Assembly: GCA_016795505.1 (NCBI GenBank)
Contig: JAEUHH010000007.1
Location: 1-64,000, forward strand
Source of the DNA: Verrucomicrobiales bacterium
GTDB lineage: Bacteria; Verrucomicrobiota; Verrucomicrobiia; Verrucomicrobiales; DEV007
DNA length: 64,000 nt
Direction of reading: 5' to 3'
Of this stretch, positions 51,365 through 62,645 are shown in pieces. The first letter of the stretch is position 1, and every line of letters begins with the position of its first letter. Under the pieces are notes generated by a model that did no database searches, was not told the origin of the DNA, and saw nothing but the letters and a program-made list of their open reading frames with translations. The position numbers were made by a program, and so were the translations under genes.

Positions 51365-52642
51365 CTACGCAAAGAGCGCTGCAATGGGGCTTCCCTGGTC
51401 GGTGATCGGCACGGGGCGGTCGCCGTCGTAGAGATTCTTGCCGTAGTCCACGCCTAGAGCAGCGCAGACGGTGGCGAAGAAATCGGGGACACTCACGGGA
51501 TTGGAGACGATTTTTTTCCCGATGTCATCGGTCTCGCCCCAGGCACCGCAGTGCTTCAGGCCTCCCCCTGCTAGAACGCAGGCGAAGGCGCTACCCTGAT
51601 GCCCGCGCCCGCCGCCACTGTCGAACTCCGGCGGCCTGCCGAATTCTGTAGTGACCATGATGAGCGTTTTATCGAGCAATTTCTTGGCCTCCAAATCGCG
51701 GATCAAGGCGGCCATGGCGGTGTCGAGTTCGCGAATCAGCTCGTGTTGCTTGAGAATGGCCTCCTTGTGGGCATCCCAGCCGGCTCCATTAATGAAGTTC
51801 AGGTTGTGGGAGACTTCGATGAAGCGCACCCCGCGCTCGACCAGGCGGCGGCTGAGCAGGCAGCGCTGTCCGAACTCCCCACCATATTCATTGCGCAAGC
51901 CCGCGGGCTCCGAGTCGAGCTGAAACGCGCGATTGAAGGCTGGCCCGCTCAGTTTCAAACTTTGCGCGATGGCGGCGTCGTAGCTTTGCAATTGGCGGTC
52001 GTTGGTCTGTCCGGCACTGGCCTGAAGGGCGGTGAGATAGCGTTCGCGTCGTTCCTGACGCTTCATCGTGATGCCCGGAGGCAGTGAAAGCCCCGCCGGT
52101 CCGCGGGCGGTGTCGGTCAGGTAAAGGTAGCCGGACTGAGCACCGAGAAATCCGGGGCCGCGCGTGACATTCGGATAACCGATCAGGACATAGGGCGGAG
52201 CCTCCTCGGCGGCGGCTCCTCGCTCGTGGGCGATGATGGAGCCGATGGAGGGGTAGCCGATCGTGCCACTGATCGCCCGCCCGGTGTGCATGCGGTTGGT
52301 GGCGGCGGCATGCTCGTCGATGACGTCGTGATTCACCGTCCGCACCGCCGTCACACGATCCATGAGCGGGGCCACCTTGGACAAATGCTCGCAGACCCGC
52401 ACACCGGGGACTGCCGTATCGATGGATGGGTAGTAGGAGCCGGGCTTGTTCGTTTTCGGGTCACCCAGAAGCTTGGGGTCAAAGGTGTCCGTCTGTCCCA
52501 TGCCACCGCCAAGCCAGATGGAGATGACGTGCTCCGCTTTTCCGCGAATCGGCTTGGAATCCGGCTCGGCGAACAGCGAACCCGGCAAGGCAAGGCCGCC
52601 GCCCAAGGATGCACTGGTTTGGAGAAAGCGTCTGCGGTTCAT
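51365..52642 (-). CDS. DUF1501 domain secreted protein (sulfatase-fold)
   Basis: A 425-residue Tat-exported protein ([18 protein letters not shown]; start ATG 52642). DUF1501 signatures are [68 protein letters not shown] and [19 protein letters not shown]. The family is related to the alkaline phosphatase/sulfatase fold and almost always pairs with DUF1549/DUF1553 proteins in PVC bacteria, as here (35 bp downstream). Confidence 0.92.
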   Translation of the reverse strand: MNRRRFLQTSASLGGGLALPGSLFAEPDSKPIRGKAEHVISIWLGGGMGQTDTFDPKLLGDPKTNKPGSYYPSIDTAVPGVRVCEHLSKVAPLMDRVTAVRTVNHDVIDEHAAATNRMHTGRAISGTIGYPSIGSIIAHERGAAAEEAPPYVLIGYPNVTRGPGFLGAQSGYLYLTDTARGPAGLSLPPGITMKRQERRERYLTALQASAGQTNDRQLQSYDAAIAQSLKLSGPAFNRAFQLDSEPAGLRNEYGGEFGQRCLLSRRLVERGVRFIEVSHNLNFINGAGWDAHKEAILKQHELIRELDTAMAALIRDLEAKKLLDKTLIMVTTEFGRPPEFDSGGGRGHQGSAFACVLAGGGLKHCGAWGETDDIGKKIVSNPVSVPDFFATVCAALGVDYGKNLYDGDRPVPITDQGSPIAALFA

Positions 52643-52676
52643 GAAAGCGGTATTGGCGGGTTGGCAGGCATCGGGT

Positions 52677-55600
52677 TCAAGGCATCCAAACAAAGTCGCG
52701 ATGGGTGATGAGGCTCCAAACAATATCCTCATAAACCTCTCTCCATTCCGGTTGAAGTCGCGGATCGGGGCTGGGGCCTTGTTGCACCCGGTTTTCGATC
52801 TCCTGCTGGATGGTGTTGGCGTCTGGTATCACATGGTTGAGCCAGGTGACGAGGCGGAGCGGTTGCTGCGGAGCGGGCTCCACGATTTGATCCTGCGGAG
52901 TGAGCCGTGTTTCAAAGCCGGAGCGCAAGTCCGGAAGGAACGAGTCTCGCTCAGTGGGCAGCGGCTTGCGGCTGAGAAAACGGAGGAATAACTGCTCCAG
53001 CAATACCTCAGGCGACCCGGCCTCGACCGCCAAATCAGCCAGTTCCGACTTCCAGGAGGCCCGGGACAGGGATTGGGTGAGGGTGCCGTTTTCCAGGATG
53101 CCGGGCTGCAAGACATTGGATTCGATATCGCGGACAAAGACGGGCTTTTGACGGGCACCGTTCCAGCCAAAAGCCTCCAGAACATTCACCACGGCCTGCG
53201 CACGCGGCAGGGCGAGGCTGGGACGGTCGCGTTCGTTGTTGAGGCTGGCGAACATCCACGCTCGACGCGGAAGACCGAGATCCTGACGCGATTGCAGAGT
53301 CTTCGAACCGTCGTGAACGAAGGTCATGGGTTCGGAATCGATGGCAGCACCGGCGGCCGCATGGAGTGAGTCCACGATCTGCTCGGCGGTGAGACGCCGC
53401 CGCCCCGGCGCATGGAAAAAGCGCTCTTCAGGGCCGGCGGCAGCCCGATTCTCCGTGCCGGCCTCACGCTGGTAAGCCTGCGAGGTGACGATGAGCCGGA
53501 TGACGTGCCGGACATCGTAGTCCGCGGTCAGCAGTTCGTTGGCAAGCCAGTCCAGCAACTCGGGATGGCTGGCCTCCTGCCCTTCCCAATCGTGAACCGG
53601 CTCCACAATTCCCGCTCCCATGAGCCGTCTCCAGATGCGGTTCACCATGACACGGGGGAAGCGGCGATTCTCCGGCGAGGTGATCAGGGCTGCGAGGCGC
53701 TCACGGGTATCCTTCGGATCTTCGACCATCGCATCGAGACCTGCATTGTCCGCCGCACTGGTCAGGGCGGCAAAGGGCCAGACCGGCGACACGGTCTCGT
53801 CCGGCTTCAGCGTGACGCGGATCAAGGACTCACGGGTCTTTTTTTCAAAGAACGCGGCAGGCACACGGCTGGTTTTCGGCACCGTCACCGTCTTGCGCTC
53901 CAGCATCGCGGCGAGGGAATAGAGATCACGCTGTGTGGTCGAGTGATAGGGTGAGTCATGACAGCGCGCGCACTGCAACTCCACGCCGAGAAACGCCGAT
54001 GCCACAATGTGGCCCTTCGTCGCGAATGGCGCATCATTCTCCGCCGCCTGCGCAAACCCGGCGCTGCCTCCGTGCGCGGCATCTCCCCGCATCATGAGCA
54101 GTTCCGTCACCATACGGTCGAGCGCCTTGCCATCGCGCAGGGAATCGAACAGAAACCAGCGGAACGGGCCAGTGCTGTTGAGGGAGGCATTGATCAGTGT
54201 GGGATTCTCCGCCAGCGCATCCAGCCATTCGCCCATCGCATGATCCGCGCAGCGTTCATCGGCGAGGAGGCGATCGATTAGCTTCGTGCGTTTGTCAGAA
54301 TCGGAGTCCGCGAGAAAGGCGCTGACCTCTTCCGCGGCAGGCGGCAGGCCGATGATGTCGAGATAAAGGCGGCGGAGAAAGGCCGCATCGGAGGTGATTG
54401 GCGTTTTAGCGAGTTTGGATGCATCCACGGGTGGTGAAGGCCATGGAGCACCGTCGCGAATCCACGATTCCAACCGCGCGATCTGCTCTTTGGTCAAACG
54501 ATCACCCGTGGGCGGCATGACGGTGTCTTCGTCATCGGAGCGAACACGTTTGAGCAGCTCACTGGCTGCGGGATCACCCGGGATGATCGCGGCCAGCTCC
54601 GAGTCACCCGCCCGCAGCGCCGCCTCGCGGGCATTCAGTTTCAGTCCGCCCTTATCTTTCTCCCCGTGGCAACGGAAGCACTGCTCACGCAGGATCGGCA
54701 GCACCTCAACGTGGAAGGATTTGGCCGCCGCCGAGGTGGTCGCGCTCGTCGCAAGCGCCGCCTCGATCTTCGCATTGATGAAGGCATCCACCGGATGACC
54801 CGGGCGCGGCGGTTGGGGCGCAGGGTGCTGCTTCACCCAGGTCCTGGCGATGGCATGTCGCTTCTGCCAGAACGAATCGCGGGACTTCGCGGCTTCGCGT
54901 CGGTTTGTATCGTCAAGACGGGCCAACGTGGCTTCGATCTCAGCGAGCGCAGGCTCGACCTGCGCATCAGTCAAGGGAAGCTCCTCCTTGCCGGCGGCAC
55001 GCAGGATCGAGAATGCATCACCCCCAGCTGACTCGATGGCGACACAAACTTCGCCCGTCTCCGTGCGCATGTTTTTCCCTCCGACGATCAACTCCAACAC
55101 CACTCGCGAAGAGGTTTGCCGAGGCGGAGTCGTCACCGATCCGAAGACTTCCTGTTGCTTGTAGCCCTTCACCCGCACGCCGGGGTGGGGCGGCTCGGCC
55201 AGCGGCGTGAGCGGATCAAAACCATTCTCTCCGTTGGCGACGGCTGGTCTGGTTTCGGCGATCAATTGGCCATCCACCCATAGCCGGGCGAGACCACGGG
55301 TGCGCAGCAACAGGCGGCGTGATCCCTCCGGTAGATTCACGTCAGCCGCCACGCGCAACAGCACGGGTGCCGTCCAACTCGAACGGATGCCCCAGTCATC
55401 ATAACGCACCGGCATGCGCGGCAGAAGAAAGGCGTCACCCAACCAGCGCAGCCTTTCCTTCGGATTCTCCAGAGAATTCGGCCAACGGTCGGAGGCCCCG
55501 AGGCCCTCGTTGACCTGCACGAGCACGGTGCCCTTCTCGATTCGTCCCATCTCCGGCATCTTCGCCACTTCGGGGAGCACCACCTGTGGACCATCTTTAC

Positions 55601-56387
55601 GCCGGCAATGTTTTGCAATCTCCGCATCGCTCAGCGCACGGCGATGGATCGCCACGCCGTCCAGCAATCCCGTCAGGCTGTTGCCGGCGCTCCCGCCCAG
55701 CGACGAGCCGATCCAGACGTCGTCATCATCCACCACGGGAGCCTTCGTCGTGGCCCCGTCCACACTCCAGTCCCCATCGGTGGCCACGCCGTCGATCCAT
55801 CCGCGCATCGTCTCCGGCCTACCAAACTCATAAGCCACCGCCACATGATGCCAGCCCGTCTTGATCTGAAAAGAAGCCGTCGAGTTCCAGAGATGCCAGG
55901 TGTTTCCACCACCGGGCGCGGGAGCGCTAGCAAAGAGAAAGCTCAGATGCGCCAGCCCCTCGCCCCCGCCGATGACCCGCAGCGACCAGTTCTGATTGTG
56001 GCGGGCGAAGTGCGGCGAGTTCGTGCGGCCCTTTCCGATCAAATAGACCGGCTGGCCGGGGCTGATCTCGTCCACCCTCACCCAGGCCTCCAGCGTGATG
56101 GCATCGCCATTCGTGAAATCGAACGGACTGTGCGGCCCGGTATCCTTGATTTCGTATCGCGAGCCCTTTCCCCGGAACTGGATCGCGGTGTTGTTCGCCT
56201 CGAGATCCGGAAACTCCGGCGGGCGCGGCCCGGCCTGATCGCGCACCACGTTGCCGACGGCAATCAACGGCGCGGATTCCTCCTGTCCAAAATCCAGTTG
56301 CAACACCGGCTTGGCATCATCGGCAAGAAGTCCGATCGCCATGCTCTGGAAGAGGGCGGACAGCGCCAGCGTGGCTCTCAAGGTCAT
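52677..56387 (-). CDS. LamG + PSCyt1 + DUF1549/DUF1553 secreted protein
   Basis: A 1236-residue exported protein. The signal peptide is followed by a LamG/concanavalin-like domain (about 70-260; [24 protein letters not shown]) and a linker. A PSCyt1 heme motif FRCHG (about 572) is in [21 protein letters not shown]1549 has [13 protein letters not shown] and a second CARCH (about 806) in [15 protein letters not shown]1553 has [15 protein letters not shown] and [19 protein letters not shown]-like residues. PVC DUF1549/1553 proteins are thought to oxidise or cleave complex substrates with heme. The LamG domain suggests glycan binding. Confidence 0.93.
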   Translation of the reverse strand: MTLRATLALSALFQSMAIGLLADDAKPVLQLDFGQEESAPLIAVGNVVRDQAGPRPPEFPDLEANNTAIQFRGKGSRYEIKDTGPHSPFDFTNGDAITLEAWVRVDEISPGQPVYLIGKGRTNSPHFARHNQNWSLRVIGGGEGLAHLSFLFASAPAPGGGNTWHLWNSTASFQIKTGWHHVAVAYEFGRPETMRGWIDGVATDGDWSVDGATTKAPVVDDDDVWIGSSLGGSAGNSLTGLLDGVAIHRRALSDAEIAKHCRRKDGPQVVLPEVAKMPEMGRIEKGTVLVQVNEGLGASDRWPNSLENPKERLRWLGDAFLLPRMPVRYDDWGIRSSWTAPVLLRVAADVNLPEGSRRLLLRTRGLARLWVDGQLIAETRPAVANGENGFDPLTPLAEPPHPGVRVKGYKQQEVFGSVTTPPRQTSSRVVLELIVGGKNMRTETGEVCVAIESAGGDAFSILRAAGKEELPLTDAQVEPALAEIEATLARLDDTNRREAAKSRDSFWQKRHAIARTWVKQHPAPQPPRPGHPVDAFINAKIEAALATSATTSAAAKSFHVEVLPILREQCFRCHGEKDKGGLKLNAREAALRAGDSELAAIIPGDPAASELLKRVRSDDEDTVMPPTGDRLTKEQIARLESWIRDGAPWPSPPVDASKLAKTPITSDAAFLRRLYLDIIGLPPAAEEVSAFLADSDSDKRTKLIDRLLADERCADHAMGEWLDALAENPTLINASLNSTGPFRWFLFDSLRDGKALDRMVTELLMMRGDAAHGGSAGFAQAAENDAPFATKGHIVASAFLGVELQCARCHDSPYHSTTQRDLYSLAAMLERKTVTVPKTSRVPAAFFEKKTRESLIRVTLKPDETVSPVWPFAALTSAADNAGLDAMVEDPKDTRERLAALITSPENRRFPRVMVNRIWRRLMGAGIVEPVHDWEGQEASHPELLDWLANELLTADYDVRHVIRLIVTSQAYQREAGTENRAAAGPEERFFHAPGRRRLTAEQIVDSLHAAAGAAIDSEPMTFVHDGSKTLQSRQDLGLPRRAWMFASLNNERDRPSLALPRAQAVVNVLEAFGWNGARQKPVFVRDIESNVLQPGILENGTLTQSLSRASWKSELADLAVEAGSPEVLLEQLFLRFLSRKPLPTERDSFLPDLRSGFETRLTPQDQIVEPAPQQPLRLVTWLNHVIPDANTIQQEIENRVQQGPSPDPRLQPEWREVYEDIVWSLITHRDFVWMP

Positions 56388-57115
56388 GCTTTTTCAGGGC
56401 GAAATGGTTGAATGACCTTTCGATAGCTCTCGCGCAGGAGCGTGATGTCGGTCTCTATGGCCAGGTGAGTGAAGCCGAGCGCTTGCAGTTCGGCGAAATC
56501 GTCGGCCTGACGACAAAGCAGCCCACAGGCCTTGCCAGCCGCACCGGCCGCTGACGCGACTTCCCTCAGACAGGCGGCAAAGTCGAGATGGGAACGCTCG
56601 GGGTAGGATTGGAGTTGGAGTTTCAGGTCCATCGGGCCGACAAAGAGCACATCCACCCCATCCACCTCTGCGATGGCACGAGCATTCTGCACACCTTCGA
56701 TGGTCTCGATCTGGGCGTAGAAAACAGGAGACGGCATGTCGCGATGCAGCCCGTATTGAAAGCCACGCACCATTCCCGCCAGACCACGATCTCCACGCGG
56801 TGGATAGCGCATGGCACGCACGCAGGCCTCTGCTTTCTCTGCGGTGGACACCATCGGCACCATGATGCCAGCCGCGCCCCAATCGAGCGAACGCGCGATC
56901 TGCTCCGGATGCGGAGCGCCGACCCGAACGATGGCGGAGGCATGCCGAATGACCTGAATCTGCGGCAGCACCGTCGCCTCCGTGCCGCAACCGTGCTCAA
57001 GATCAATGAGCAGCCAGTCGAATCCGCTCGCATCGGCAATCTCGGCGACGACAGTCGAGCCTGTTTGCAGCCAGGATCCAAGCCGGAGGTCGGATTCGGG
57101 ACGGGCGGTGGTCAT
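56384..57115 (-). CDS. HpcH/HpaI-type aldolase/citrate lyase family protein
   Basis: A 243-residue class II metal-dependent aldolase (start ATG 57115, MTTARPESDLRLGSWLQTGS). It has DWLLIDLEHG, WGAAGIMVPMVSTAEKAE, YPPRGDRGL, FYAQIETIEGVQNARAI (metal Glu) and VLFVGPMDLKL. These enzymes cleave 2-keto-3-deoxy-type acids to pyruvate and an aldehyde, often the last step of sugar-acid catabolism. It is the first gene of a minus-strand operon with DUF1553 and DUF1501 proteins, overlapping the former by 4 bp. Confidence 0.9.
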   Translation of the reverse strand: MTTARPESDLRLGSWLQTGSTVVAEIADASGFDWLLIDLEHGCGTEATVLPQIQVIRHASAIVRVGAPHPEQIARSLDWGAAGIMVPMVSTAEKAEACVRAMRYPPRGDRGLAGMVRGFQYGLHRDMPSPVFYAQIETIEGVQNARAIAEVDGVDVLFVGPMDLKLQLQSYPERSHLDFAACLREVASAAGAAGKACGLLCRQADDFAELQALGFTHLAIETDITLLRESYRKVIQPFRPEKA

Positions 57116-57275
57116 GAAATGAAACAGGCAGGAGAATGGATCTGAGGATGAAGGCAGCCTTTCATGTCTTCTACTGCCTGTCATGGGAGCAGCCCCGAAA
57201 AAGGGAGGCCCTTCATGTCGTTCGACACGCCCTGGCCGGACCGTGTGGGGATCAATCATCCGGGTGCAATCTATG

Positions 57276-57380
57276 CGCTTAGTGGAACCCCACAACCCAA
57301 TCAAGCGCGGATCGCCGTCGGCATCCTCACGCATTGACGGCTCCCCCGCGACCCCGTATGCCGCCCACCTTGCGGGAACG
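57276..57380. promoter_or_regulatory. Conserved 105-bp element E2 in divergent promoter gap
   Basis: Second copy of the E1 element, in the same orientation relative to the divergent gene pair: aldolase on the left (minus), propeller-like gene on the right (plus). The core conserved between copies is TCACGCATTGACGG and CCGCGACCCCGTATGCCG plus CTTGCGGGA. Sequence outside 57276-57380 does not align. Confidence 0.75.
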
Positions 57381-57468
57381 CGATGTGGGATCAAGCTTCC
57401 TCAGTCGACTTTCTCTCCCGGTGACTGCCGAAAGAGCCACGCCGCCATTCTGATCCGCCACCCTCCTG

Positions 57469-58260
57469 ATGAAACCGCTCTTCCTGCTCCCCATCCTCGC
57501 CGGACTCGCTTGCGCCCACGGCGCGGAACCCTTTTCTCCCGCCGCCTGTGAAGGCACCTATCCCCGACACCTCCAGGGGATCTGCACCGACGACCAGGAT
57601 GCCATCTTTTGGTGCTGGACCGATTTTCTCGTGAAGACCGACGCGGCCGGCCGCGTCCTCAAGAAGGTGCCCGTGGCCAATCACCATGGTGACCTCTGCT
57701 TTCACGACGGCCGCGTCTATGTGGCCACCAACCTAGGTAAGTTCAACCAGCCCGCGGGCCAGGCGGATTCCTGGGTCTTTGTCTATGATGGCGACACGCT
57801 CGCCGAACTGGCCAGACATCCCGTGCCGGAGCTCGTCCATGGTGCCGGGGGCATGGCTTTCCATGACGGGAAGTTCATCCTCGTCGGAGGCCTCCCGCCC
57901 GGGGTGGAGGAAAACTACGCCTACGAGTACGACGGGAATTTCCGCTTCCAGAAACGCCACGTCATCGCCAGCGGCTACACCCACATGGGCATCCAGACGG
58001 TCGCCTATGCCGACGGTGCCTGGTGGTTCGGCTGCTACGGCAAGCCATCGGTGCTGCTGCGCGCGGACGAGGACTTCAAAATCACCGGCAAATGGGAGTT
58101 CAATGCGTCCGTCGGGATCGCCCCGGCCGGCGATGGTCGTTTCCTCATCGCCGTGAACGAGGCATTGAAGGATGCCGACGGGAAGACGACGGCTCATAAA
58201 GCCCATGTCATCCTCGCCCGTGCCGACCACACGGCCGGGATGACGATCGTGAAGCCGTGA
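57469..58260 (+). CDS. Secreted propeller-like protein, paralogue B
   Basis: A 263-residue exported protein (signal LFLLPILAGLACAHGAE). It is a paralogue of 50525-51292: HLQGICTDDQDAIFWCWTDF, LVKTDAAGRVLKK, HHGDLCFHDGRVYVATN, GGMAFHDGKFILVGG and MGIQTVAYADGAWWFGCYG. A beta-propeller-type fold is likely; no catalytic residues are recognised. It is next to the second ceramidase-like gene, mirroring the other cluster. Confidence 0.83.
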   Translation: MKPLFLLPILAGLACAHGAEPFSPAACEGTYPRHLQGICTDDQDAIFWCWTDFLVKTDAAGRVLKKVPVANHHGDLCFHDGRVYVATNLGKFNQPAGQADSWVFVYDGDTLAELARHPVPELVHGAGGMAFHDGKFILVGGLPPGVEENYAYEYDGNFRFQKRHVIASGYTHMGIQTVAYADGAWWFGCYGKPSVLLRADEDFKITGKWEFNASVGIAPAGDGRFLIAVNEALKDADGKTTAHKAHVILARADHTAGMTIVKP

Positions 58261-58280
58261 CCCATCGATCCTTTCCCCTC

Positions 58281-59693
58281 ATGAAAACACCGCTGATCCT
58301 CTGTCTCGCGCTCCTCCCCTTCCTGGCTTCGGCCCAGGACAAGCCCGTCTTCAAAGCCGGAGCCGCCACCAGCAACATCACCCCTCCCCTCGGCATGGAG
58401 ATCGTGGGGAATTTCGCGCCGCGGCCGATCGCGACGAACGTGCATGACGAACTGCATGCGCGATGCCTCGTCCTCGACGACGGATCGACGAAGCTGATCT
58501 TCGTGGTGGCGGACACCATTTCCCTCGCCCGCGATGTCTGGGACGAGGCGAAGAAAAGACTGGAGGCCGACACCGGGATTCCCGCCTCCCACATGATGTT
58601 CTCGGGTACCCACACGCACTCCAGCGTGTCGGCGATTCCGCACCCGGAATCGGGCATCGACTATCGCAGCCTCGTCATCTCCCGCGTGGTGGATGGCGTG
58701 AAACGCGCGCTGAACCGTCTCGAACCGGCCCGCATCGCCTGGGGCACCGGCACGCTGCCGCAGTGGGTCGGCAACCGCCGCTGGATCCTGAAGGAAGGTG
58801 TGACGAATCCGAATCCCTTTGGTGGGAAAGATCGCGTCGTGATGAACCCGGGCAGTTTGCTCATTCCAAGCTTTGAAGGTCCGGCCGGACCCACGAATCC
58901 CGAGGTCTACTGCCTCTCGGTGCAGGCCGTCGACGGGCACCAGATCGCGCTCATGGCCAACTACTGGCTGCACTACGTGGGCGGCGTGCCGCGCGAGGAC
59001 TTGTCGGCGGACTACTTCGGTGAATTCTGCCGGCTCGTCGAAGAGGCGCTCGGCGCGCCGTGTGTCGGCATCCTCGCCAATGGTCCCTGCGGCGACGTCA
59101 ACAGCAACGACTACAGCGGCAAAACGCCCGCGGTGAAATACGAGCCCTACGAGAAGATCGCCCTCGTCGCCGGCGACCTGGCGCGCGAGGTCCTGCGCGT
59201 CCACGAATCGCTCGCTTATCAGGACTGGGTGCCACTCAGCGCCGCGGCGAAGGATCTGGAGCTCGCCGTGCGCCGTCCCACCCCTGAACAGATCCAATGG
59301 GCCGAGGGCGTGCTCGCCAAGCCAAAGGATGCCGCGCCTGTCCATCGTCTGGAGCAGCCCTACGCCCAACGCGTCATGGACGCGCACAAAGCGCAGCCCG
59401 ACACGATCCAAGCAGTCATCCAGGCCTTCCGCATCGGCGATCTCGGCATCACCTCCATCCCCTTCGAGGTTTTCACCGAAACGGGCCTCGAAATCAAAGC
59501 GAAGAGCCCTTTCAAGGACACCTTCACCATCGAGCTCGCCAATGGCAGCCACGGCTATCTGCCCACGCCGAAGCAACTCGACCTCGGCGGCTACGAAACC
59601 TGGCTAGGCACCAATCGCGTCGAGCGCGAAGCCTCCGAAAAGATCACCGCCCTCGCCCTCGAACTGCTGAGCGATCTCCACGCCGCTCCGTGA
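58281..59693 (+). CDS. Ceramidase-like secreted hydrolase, second copy
   Basis: A 470-residue exported protein (start ATG 58281, signal PLILCLALLPFLASAQ; a GTG at 58257 would add eight residues). Ceramidase-fold signatures are FKAGAATSNITPPLGM, MFSGTHTHSSVSAI, LANGPCGDVNSNDY, ITSIPFEVFTETGLEI and SHGYLPTPKQLDLGG. The HTH metal segment and C-terminal sheet match the other copy at 47971, but the middle regions differ, so substrates may differ. It follows the propeller paralogue by about 20 bp. Confidence 0.88.
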   Translation: MKTPLILCLALLPFLASAQDKPVFKAGAATSNITPPLGMEIVGNFAPRPIATNVHDELHARCLVLDDGSTKLIFVVADTISLARDVWDEAKKRLEADTGIPASHMMFSGTHTHSSVSAIPHPESGIDYRSLVISRVVDGVKRALNRLEPARIAWGTGTLPQWVGNRRWILKEGVTNPNPFGGKDRVVMNPGSLLIPSFEGPAGPTNPEVYCLSVQAVDGHQIALMANYWLHYVGGVPREDLSADYFGEFCRLVEEALGAPCVGILANGPCGDVNSNDYSGKTPAVKYEPYEKIALVAGDLAREVLRVHESLAYQDWVPLSAAAKDLELAVRRPTPEQIQWAEGVLAKPKDAAPVHRLEQPYAQRVMDAHKAQPDTIQAVIQAFRIGDLGITSIPFEVFTETGLEIKAKSPFKDTFTIELANGSHGYLPTPKQLDLGGYETWLGTNRVEREASEKITALALELLSDLHAAP

Positions 59694-59728
59694 AAAAGAC
59701 GCGGATTTTTCACTCCAGCCCTTTGATC

Positions 59729-62362
59729 ATGTCCTTACCCAACCCGCCTGTCCTTCCAAAAATCTCCATGATGCTTTTGTCCGGTTTCGCACCCGGCCTC
59801 CTGACCGCGCTCATGGCGGCTCCTCCAGCCCCCGAGGCCAAGGCGCTCCGCGAAGGGGTCAGCATCGAGATGATCGCCGAACATCCTGCCGTGGTCACGC
59901 CGATCGGCCTCGACGTGGACCCGCAGGGCAACGTCTGGCTGGTCGCCTCCCACACCCACGAAACGCCGAAGGATTATCAGGGGCCGGACCGCGACGAGGT
60001 GCTCGTGTTCGACTCCGAAGGCAAACGCACCGTCTTCTACAACCGGACGGTCCATACCATGGATCTGGAGCTGGGACGGGACGGGTGGGTCTACCTCGCC
60101 GAGCGCGGCCGCATCCTGCGCATCCGGGACACGGACGGCGACGGCCGCGCCGACCAGGAGGAAACAGTGGCGCAACTGGAATCCGAGGAGAGCTACCCGC
60201 ACAACGGCCTGTCAGGGCTCGCCTGGCATCCCGACGGGGATCTGATCTTCGGGCTCGGGGAAAACTTTGCCAAACCCTGGTCTCTCAAAGGATCCGATGG
60301 CAGCACCCACGCGGGACGCGCCGAGGGTGGCATCTTCCGTTGTTCCGCCGACGGCTCCAAGCTGCGCTGGATCGCCCGCGGAGTCTGGAACCCCTTCGGC
60401 ATCTGTGTGCGCGAGGATGGAGAGATCTTCGCCGTGGACAACGACCCCGGCGAGCGTCCCCCCTGTCGCTTGCTTCACATCGTCGAAGGCGGCGACTACG
60501 GATACCGCCGACATTATGGCGGAGAGGCGCACCACCCTTTTGTCGGATGGAACGGCGAGCTGCGCGCTTCCCTGCCCATGATCAACCCCTCGGGCGAAGC
60601 CCCCTGCGCCGTTCTGCCGCTGGGCCGCGGCATGCTCATCCCGTCGTGGGGTGATCATCGCATCGATTTCTTTCCGCTTGTGCCCCGCGGAGCCAGCTAC
60701 CGGACGGAGTCGCGCATTCCCCTCGTGCAGGGCTCCTTCTTTTTCCGACCCACCTGTCTCGCGAAAGATCCGTCCCGAAAAGACCCTGACAAACACACCT
60801 ACTACATGACGGACTGGGTCGACGGGCGTTATCCCGTGCACGGCTTCGGTCGGCTTTGGAAACTGGAGATCGACCTGACCAAGGCGGACTGGCTGGGGCC
60901 GCTCGATCTGGAAAAACCGACCCAGGAGGCCCTGCTCGCCCGGGACATCCGCGCAAAGACGCAGGAGCTGAGCGAGGACGACCTTTTCAAGCTGGCCGCC
61001 CATGAGGATGCCTTCATCGCACGAGCCGCCCTCGTCCGTCTGGCCGATGAGACCGCGTCCCGCTGGACGCCTGAAGCGTTTTCCCGTCTTTCTCCGGAAC
61101 GCCGCATGCTCTCCGTCCTTGCCCTCTCCTCCTCGGATGTGAATCCCGTACCGTGGGTTGAAACCCTCCTTAACGATCCCGATCCGGTTGTGAATTTCGA
61201 AGGCCTGCGCTGGTTTTCCCACCGCGAGACCCGTGAGGCCCTCACCGGCGTGAAGGAGTTCCTGAGCCGGAGCGATCTCGACTTCGAAACCTTCGAGGCC
61301 GCCATCGCCGCCCACAACACCCTGTCGGGAATCCCCGAGCAGGGCGTCCGCAATCGCGAACTCCTTCTCGACCGCATCCGCGACAAAAACAGCACCCCGT
61401 CGCTGCGTGCCTTCGCGCTGCGACTGCTGCCGGCACAGGACTGGCGTCCCCGCGAATCGGGACCCGTGAGCCGGGTCAGCTTCCCTGCGGAACTCACCCC
61501 CGGACTCCTGCGTGAACTGTTGGCCGAGGGCAACGAAGACCTTTCCCGCGAAGTGATCCTCGCACTCTCCGATAATCCGCAGGCGGGGACCGATCTTCTC
61601 GTCCAAGTGGCGGCAGACGCCGCGGCCGATCCCATCCTGCGCACCCTTGCCGTCGCCGGCCTGGCCTCCGTGGCGGATCAATCTCCCCTGCTGCTGCGAC
61701 TCGCGGAGGACGATCACCGTGCCCTGCGCGAGGAATCGCTCCGCGCCCTGCGCCATCGCACCTTGGGCGACGGAGAAAAAGAGAAGCTGAAAGCCCTGCG
61801 GCCGCGTTTCCCCGAATCCGACGATCTCTTTGCCGCCGTTCTCACTCCCGAAGTGCTCTTTCAGGACCGCCCACCCGCGACCGACACTGCGGCATGGAAA
61901 AAGCGCCTCGACGCCGTCCCCGGCGAGCCGGATCTGGCGGCGGGAGCGAGAGTCTTTCACCATCCCTCCATCGCTCTCTGCGCGAACTGCCACCGTCACG
62001 AGGGACGCGGGCGGAGCATCGGACCCGATCTCGGCAGCATCGAAGCCGGAGAGGTGCGCGACGGCCTGATCGAAAGCATCCTGCAGCCGAGCCGGAAGAT
62101 TGCGCCCGAATACCTGCCCCGCGCCGTCACCCTGAAAGACGGCCGCACCATCGTCGGCATCCGCATGCAGTCCTACACCCGCGAGCGCGTGAAGGATGTC
62201 AACGGCCACTCCCTGACCTTCGAGTTGGAAGAACTCGAATCCATCGCCGAACTCGACACCTCCCTCATGCCCCCCGGACTCGCGCTCTCCCTGACCGACC
62301 GCGAACTGCGAGACCTCGTGGCTTTTCTCATGACTTCTGAAGGGAAGACGAAATGGGAATGA
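59729..62362 (+). CDS. PVC-type heme-binding CxxCH protein (propeller, HEAT-like, cytochrome)
   Basis: An 877-residue exported protein starting at ATG 59729. The N-terminal propeller-like dehydrogenase domain (about 40-380) has IGLDVDPQGNVWLVASHTHE, DGWVYLAERGRILRIRDTDG and GVWNPFGICVRED. A HEAT-repeat region (about 390-690) follows. The C-terminal cytochrome domain has CANCHRHEGRGRSIGPDL (about 750). This is the GDL/PVC CxxCH arrangement thought to pass electrons from sugar-alcohol-type oxidation. It may form a unit with the ceramidase-like and symporter genes. Confidence 0.92.
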   Translation: MSLPNPPVLPKISMMLLSGFAPGLLTALMAAPPAPEAKALREGVSIEMIAEHPAVVTPIGLDVDPQGNVWLVASHTHETPKDYQGPDRDEVLVFDSEGKRTVFYNRTVHTMDLELGRDGWVYLAERGRILRIRDTDGDGRADQEETVAQLESEESYPHNGLSGLAWHPDGDLIFGLGENFAKPWSLKGSDGSTHAGRAEGGIFRCSADGSKLRWIARGVWNPFGICVREDGEIFAVDNDPGERPPCRLLHIVEGGDYGYRRHYGGEAHHPFVGWNGELRASLPMINPSGEAPCAVLPLGRGMLIPSWGDHRIDFFPLVPRGASYRTESRIPLVQGSFFFRPTCLAKDPSRKDPDKHTYYMTDWVDGRYPVHGFGRLWKLEIDLTKADWLGPLDLEKPTQEALLARDIRAKTQELSEDDLFKLAAHEDAFIARAALVRLADETASRWTPEAFSRLSPERRMLSVLALSSSDVNPVPWVETLLNDPDPVVNFEGLRWFSHRETREALTGVKEFLSRSDLDFETFEAAIAAHNTLSGIPEQGVRNRELLLDRIRDKNSTPSLRAFALRLLPAQDWRPRESGPVSRVSFPAELTPGLLRELLAEGNEDLSREVILALSDNPQAGTDLLVQVAADAAADPILRTLAVAGLASVADQSPLLLRLAEDDHRALREESLRALRHRTLGDGEKEKLKALRPRFPESDDLFAAVLTPEVLFQDRPPATDTAAWKKRLDAVPGEPDLAAGARVFHHPSIALCANCHRHEGRGRSIGPDLGSIEAGEVRDGLIESILQPSRKIAPEYLPRAVTLKDGRTIVGIRMQSYTRERVKDVNGHSLTFELEELESIAELDTSLMPPGLALSLTDRELRDLVAFLMTSEGKTKWE

Positions 62363-62645
62363 CAGCCCCCTGTCTGCCCGGCCCACGCTGGATCTTCCTC
62401 CGCATCGCCTGGGGGGCCGAGCATGGATGGCATGCGGGACAATCTGGAAGCCGGGAGAAGGGGCGGGGTGGAGTGGACAGGGACCGCGCGGAGTCTTCGC
62501 CTGATTTCCACCTGAAACAGCGAAGCGCCTCGCTTTTTCCGCCGGATTCATTCACCGTTTTCCGGTTGCGACCGAGCCCACCCCATGGCCCGGTTCCTCC
62601 CCTACCCCTGTAAAGACCATCCCACCCTCAACGCCCCCGGCCTGC
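62363..62645. other. Intergenic gap before symporter
   Basis: About 280 bp without a recognised gene or hairpin terminator. It has weak short frames on both strands only. It must hold the symporter promoter or a run-through region; no motif stood out. Confidence 0.4.
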
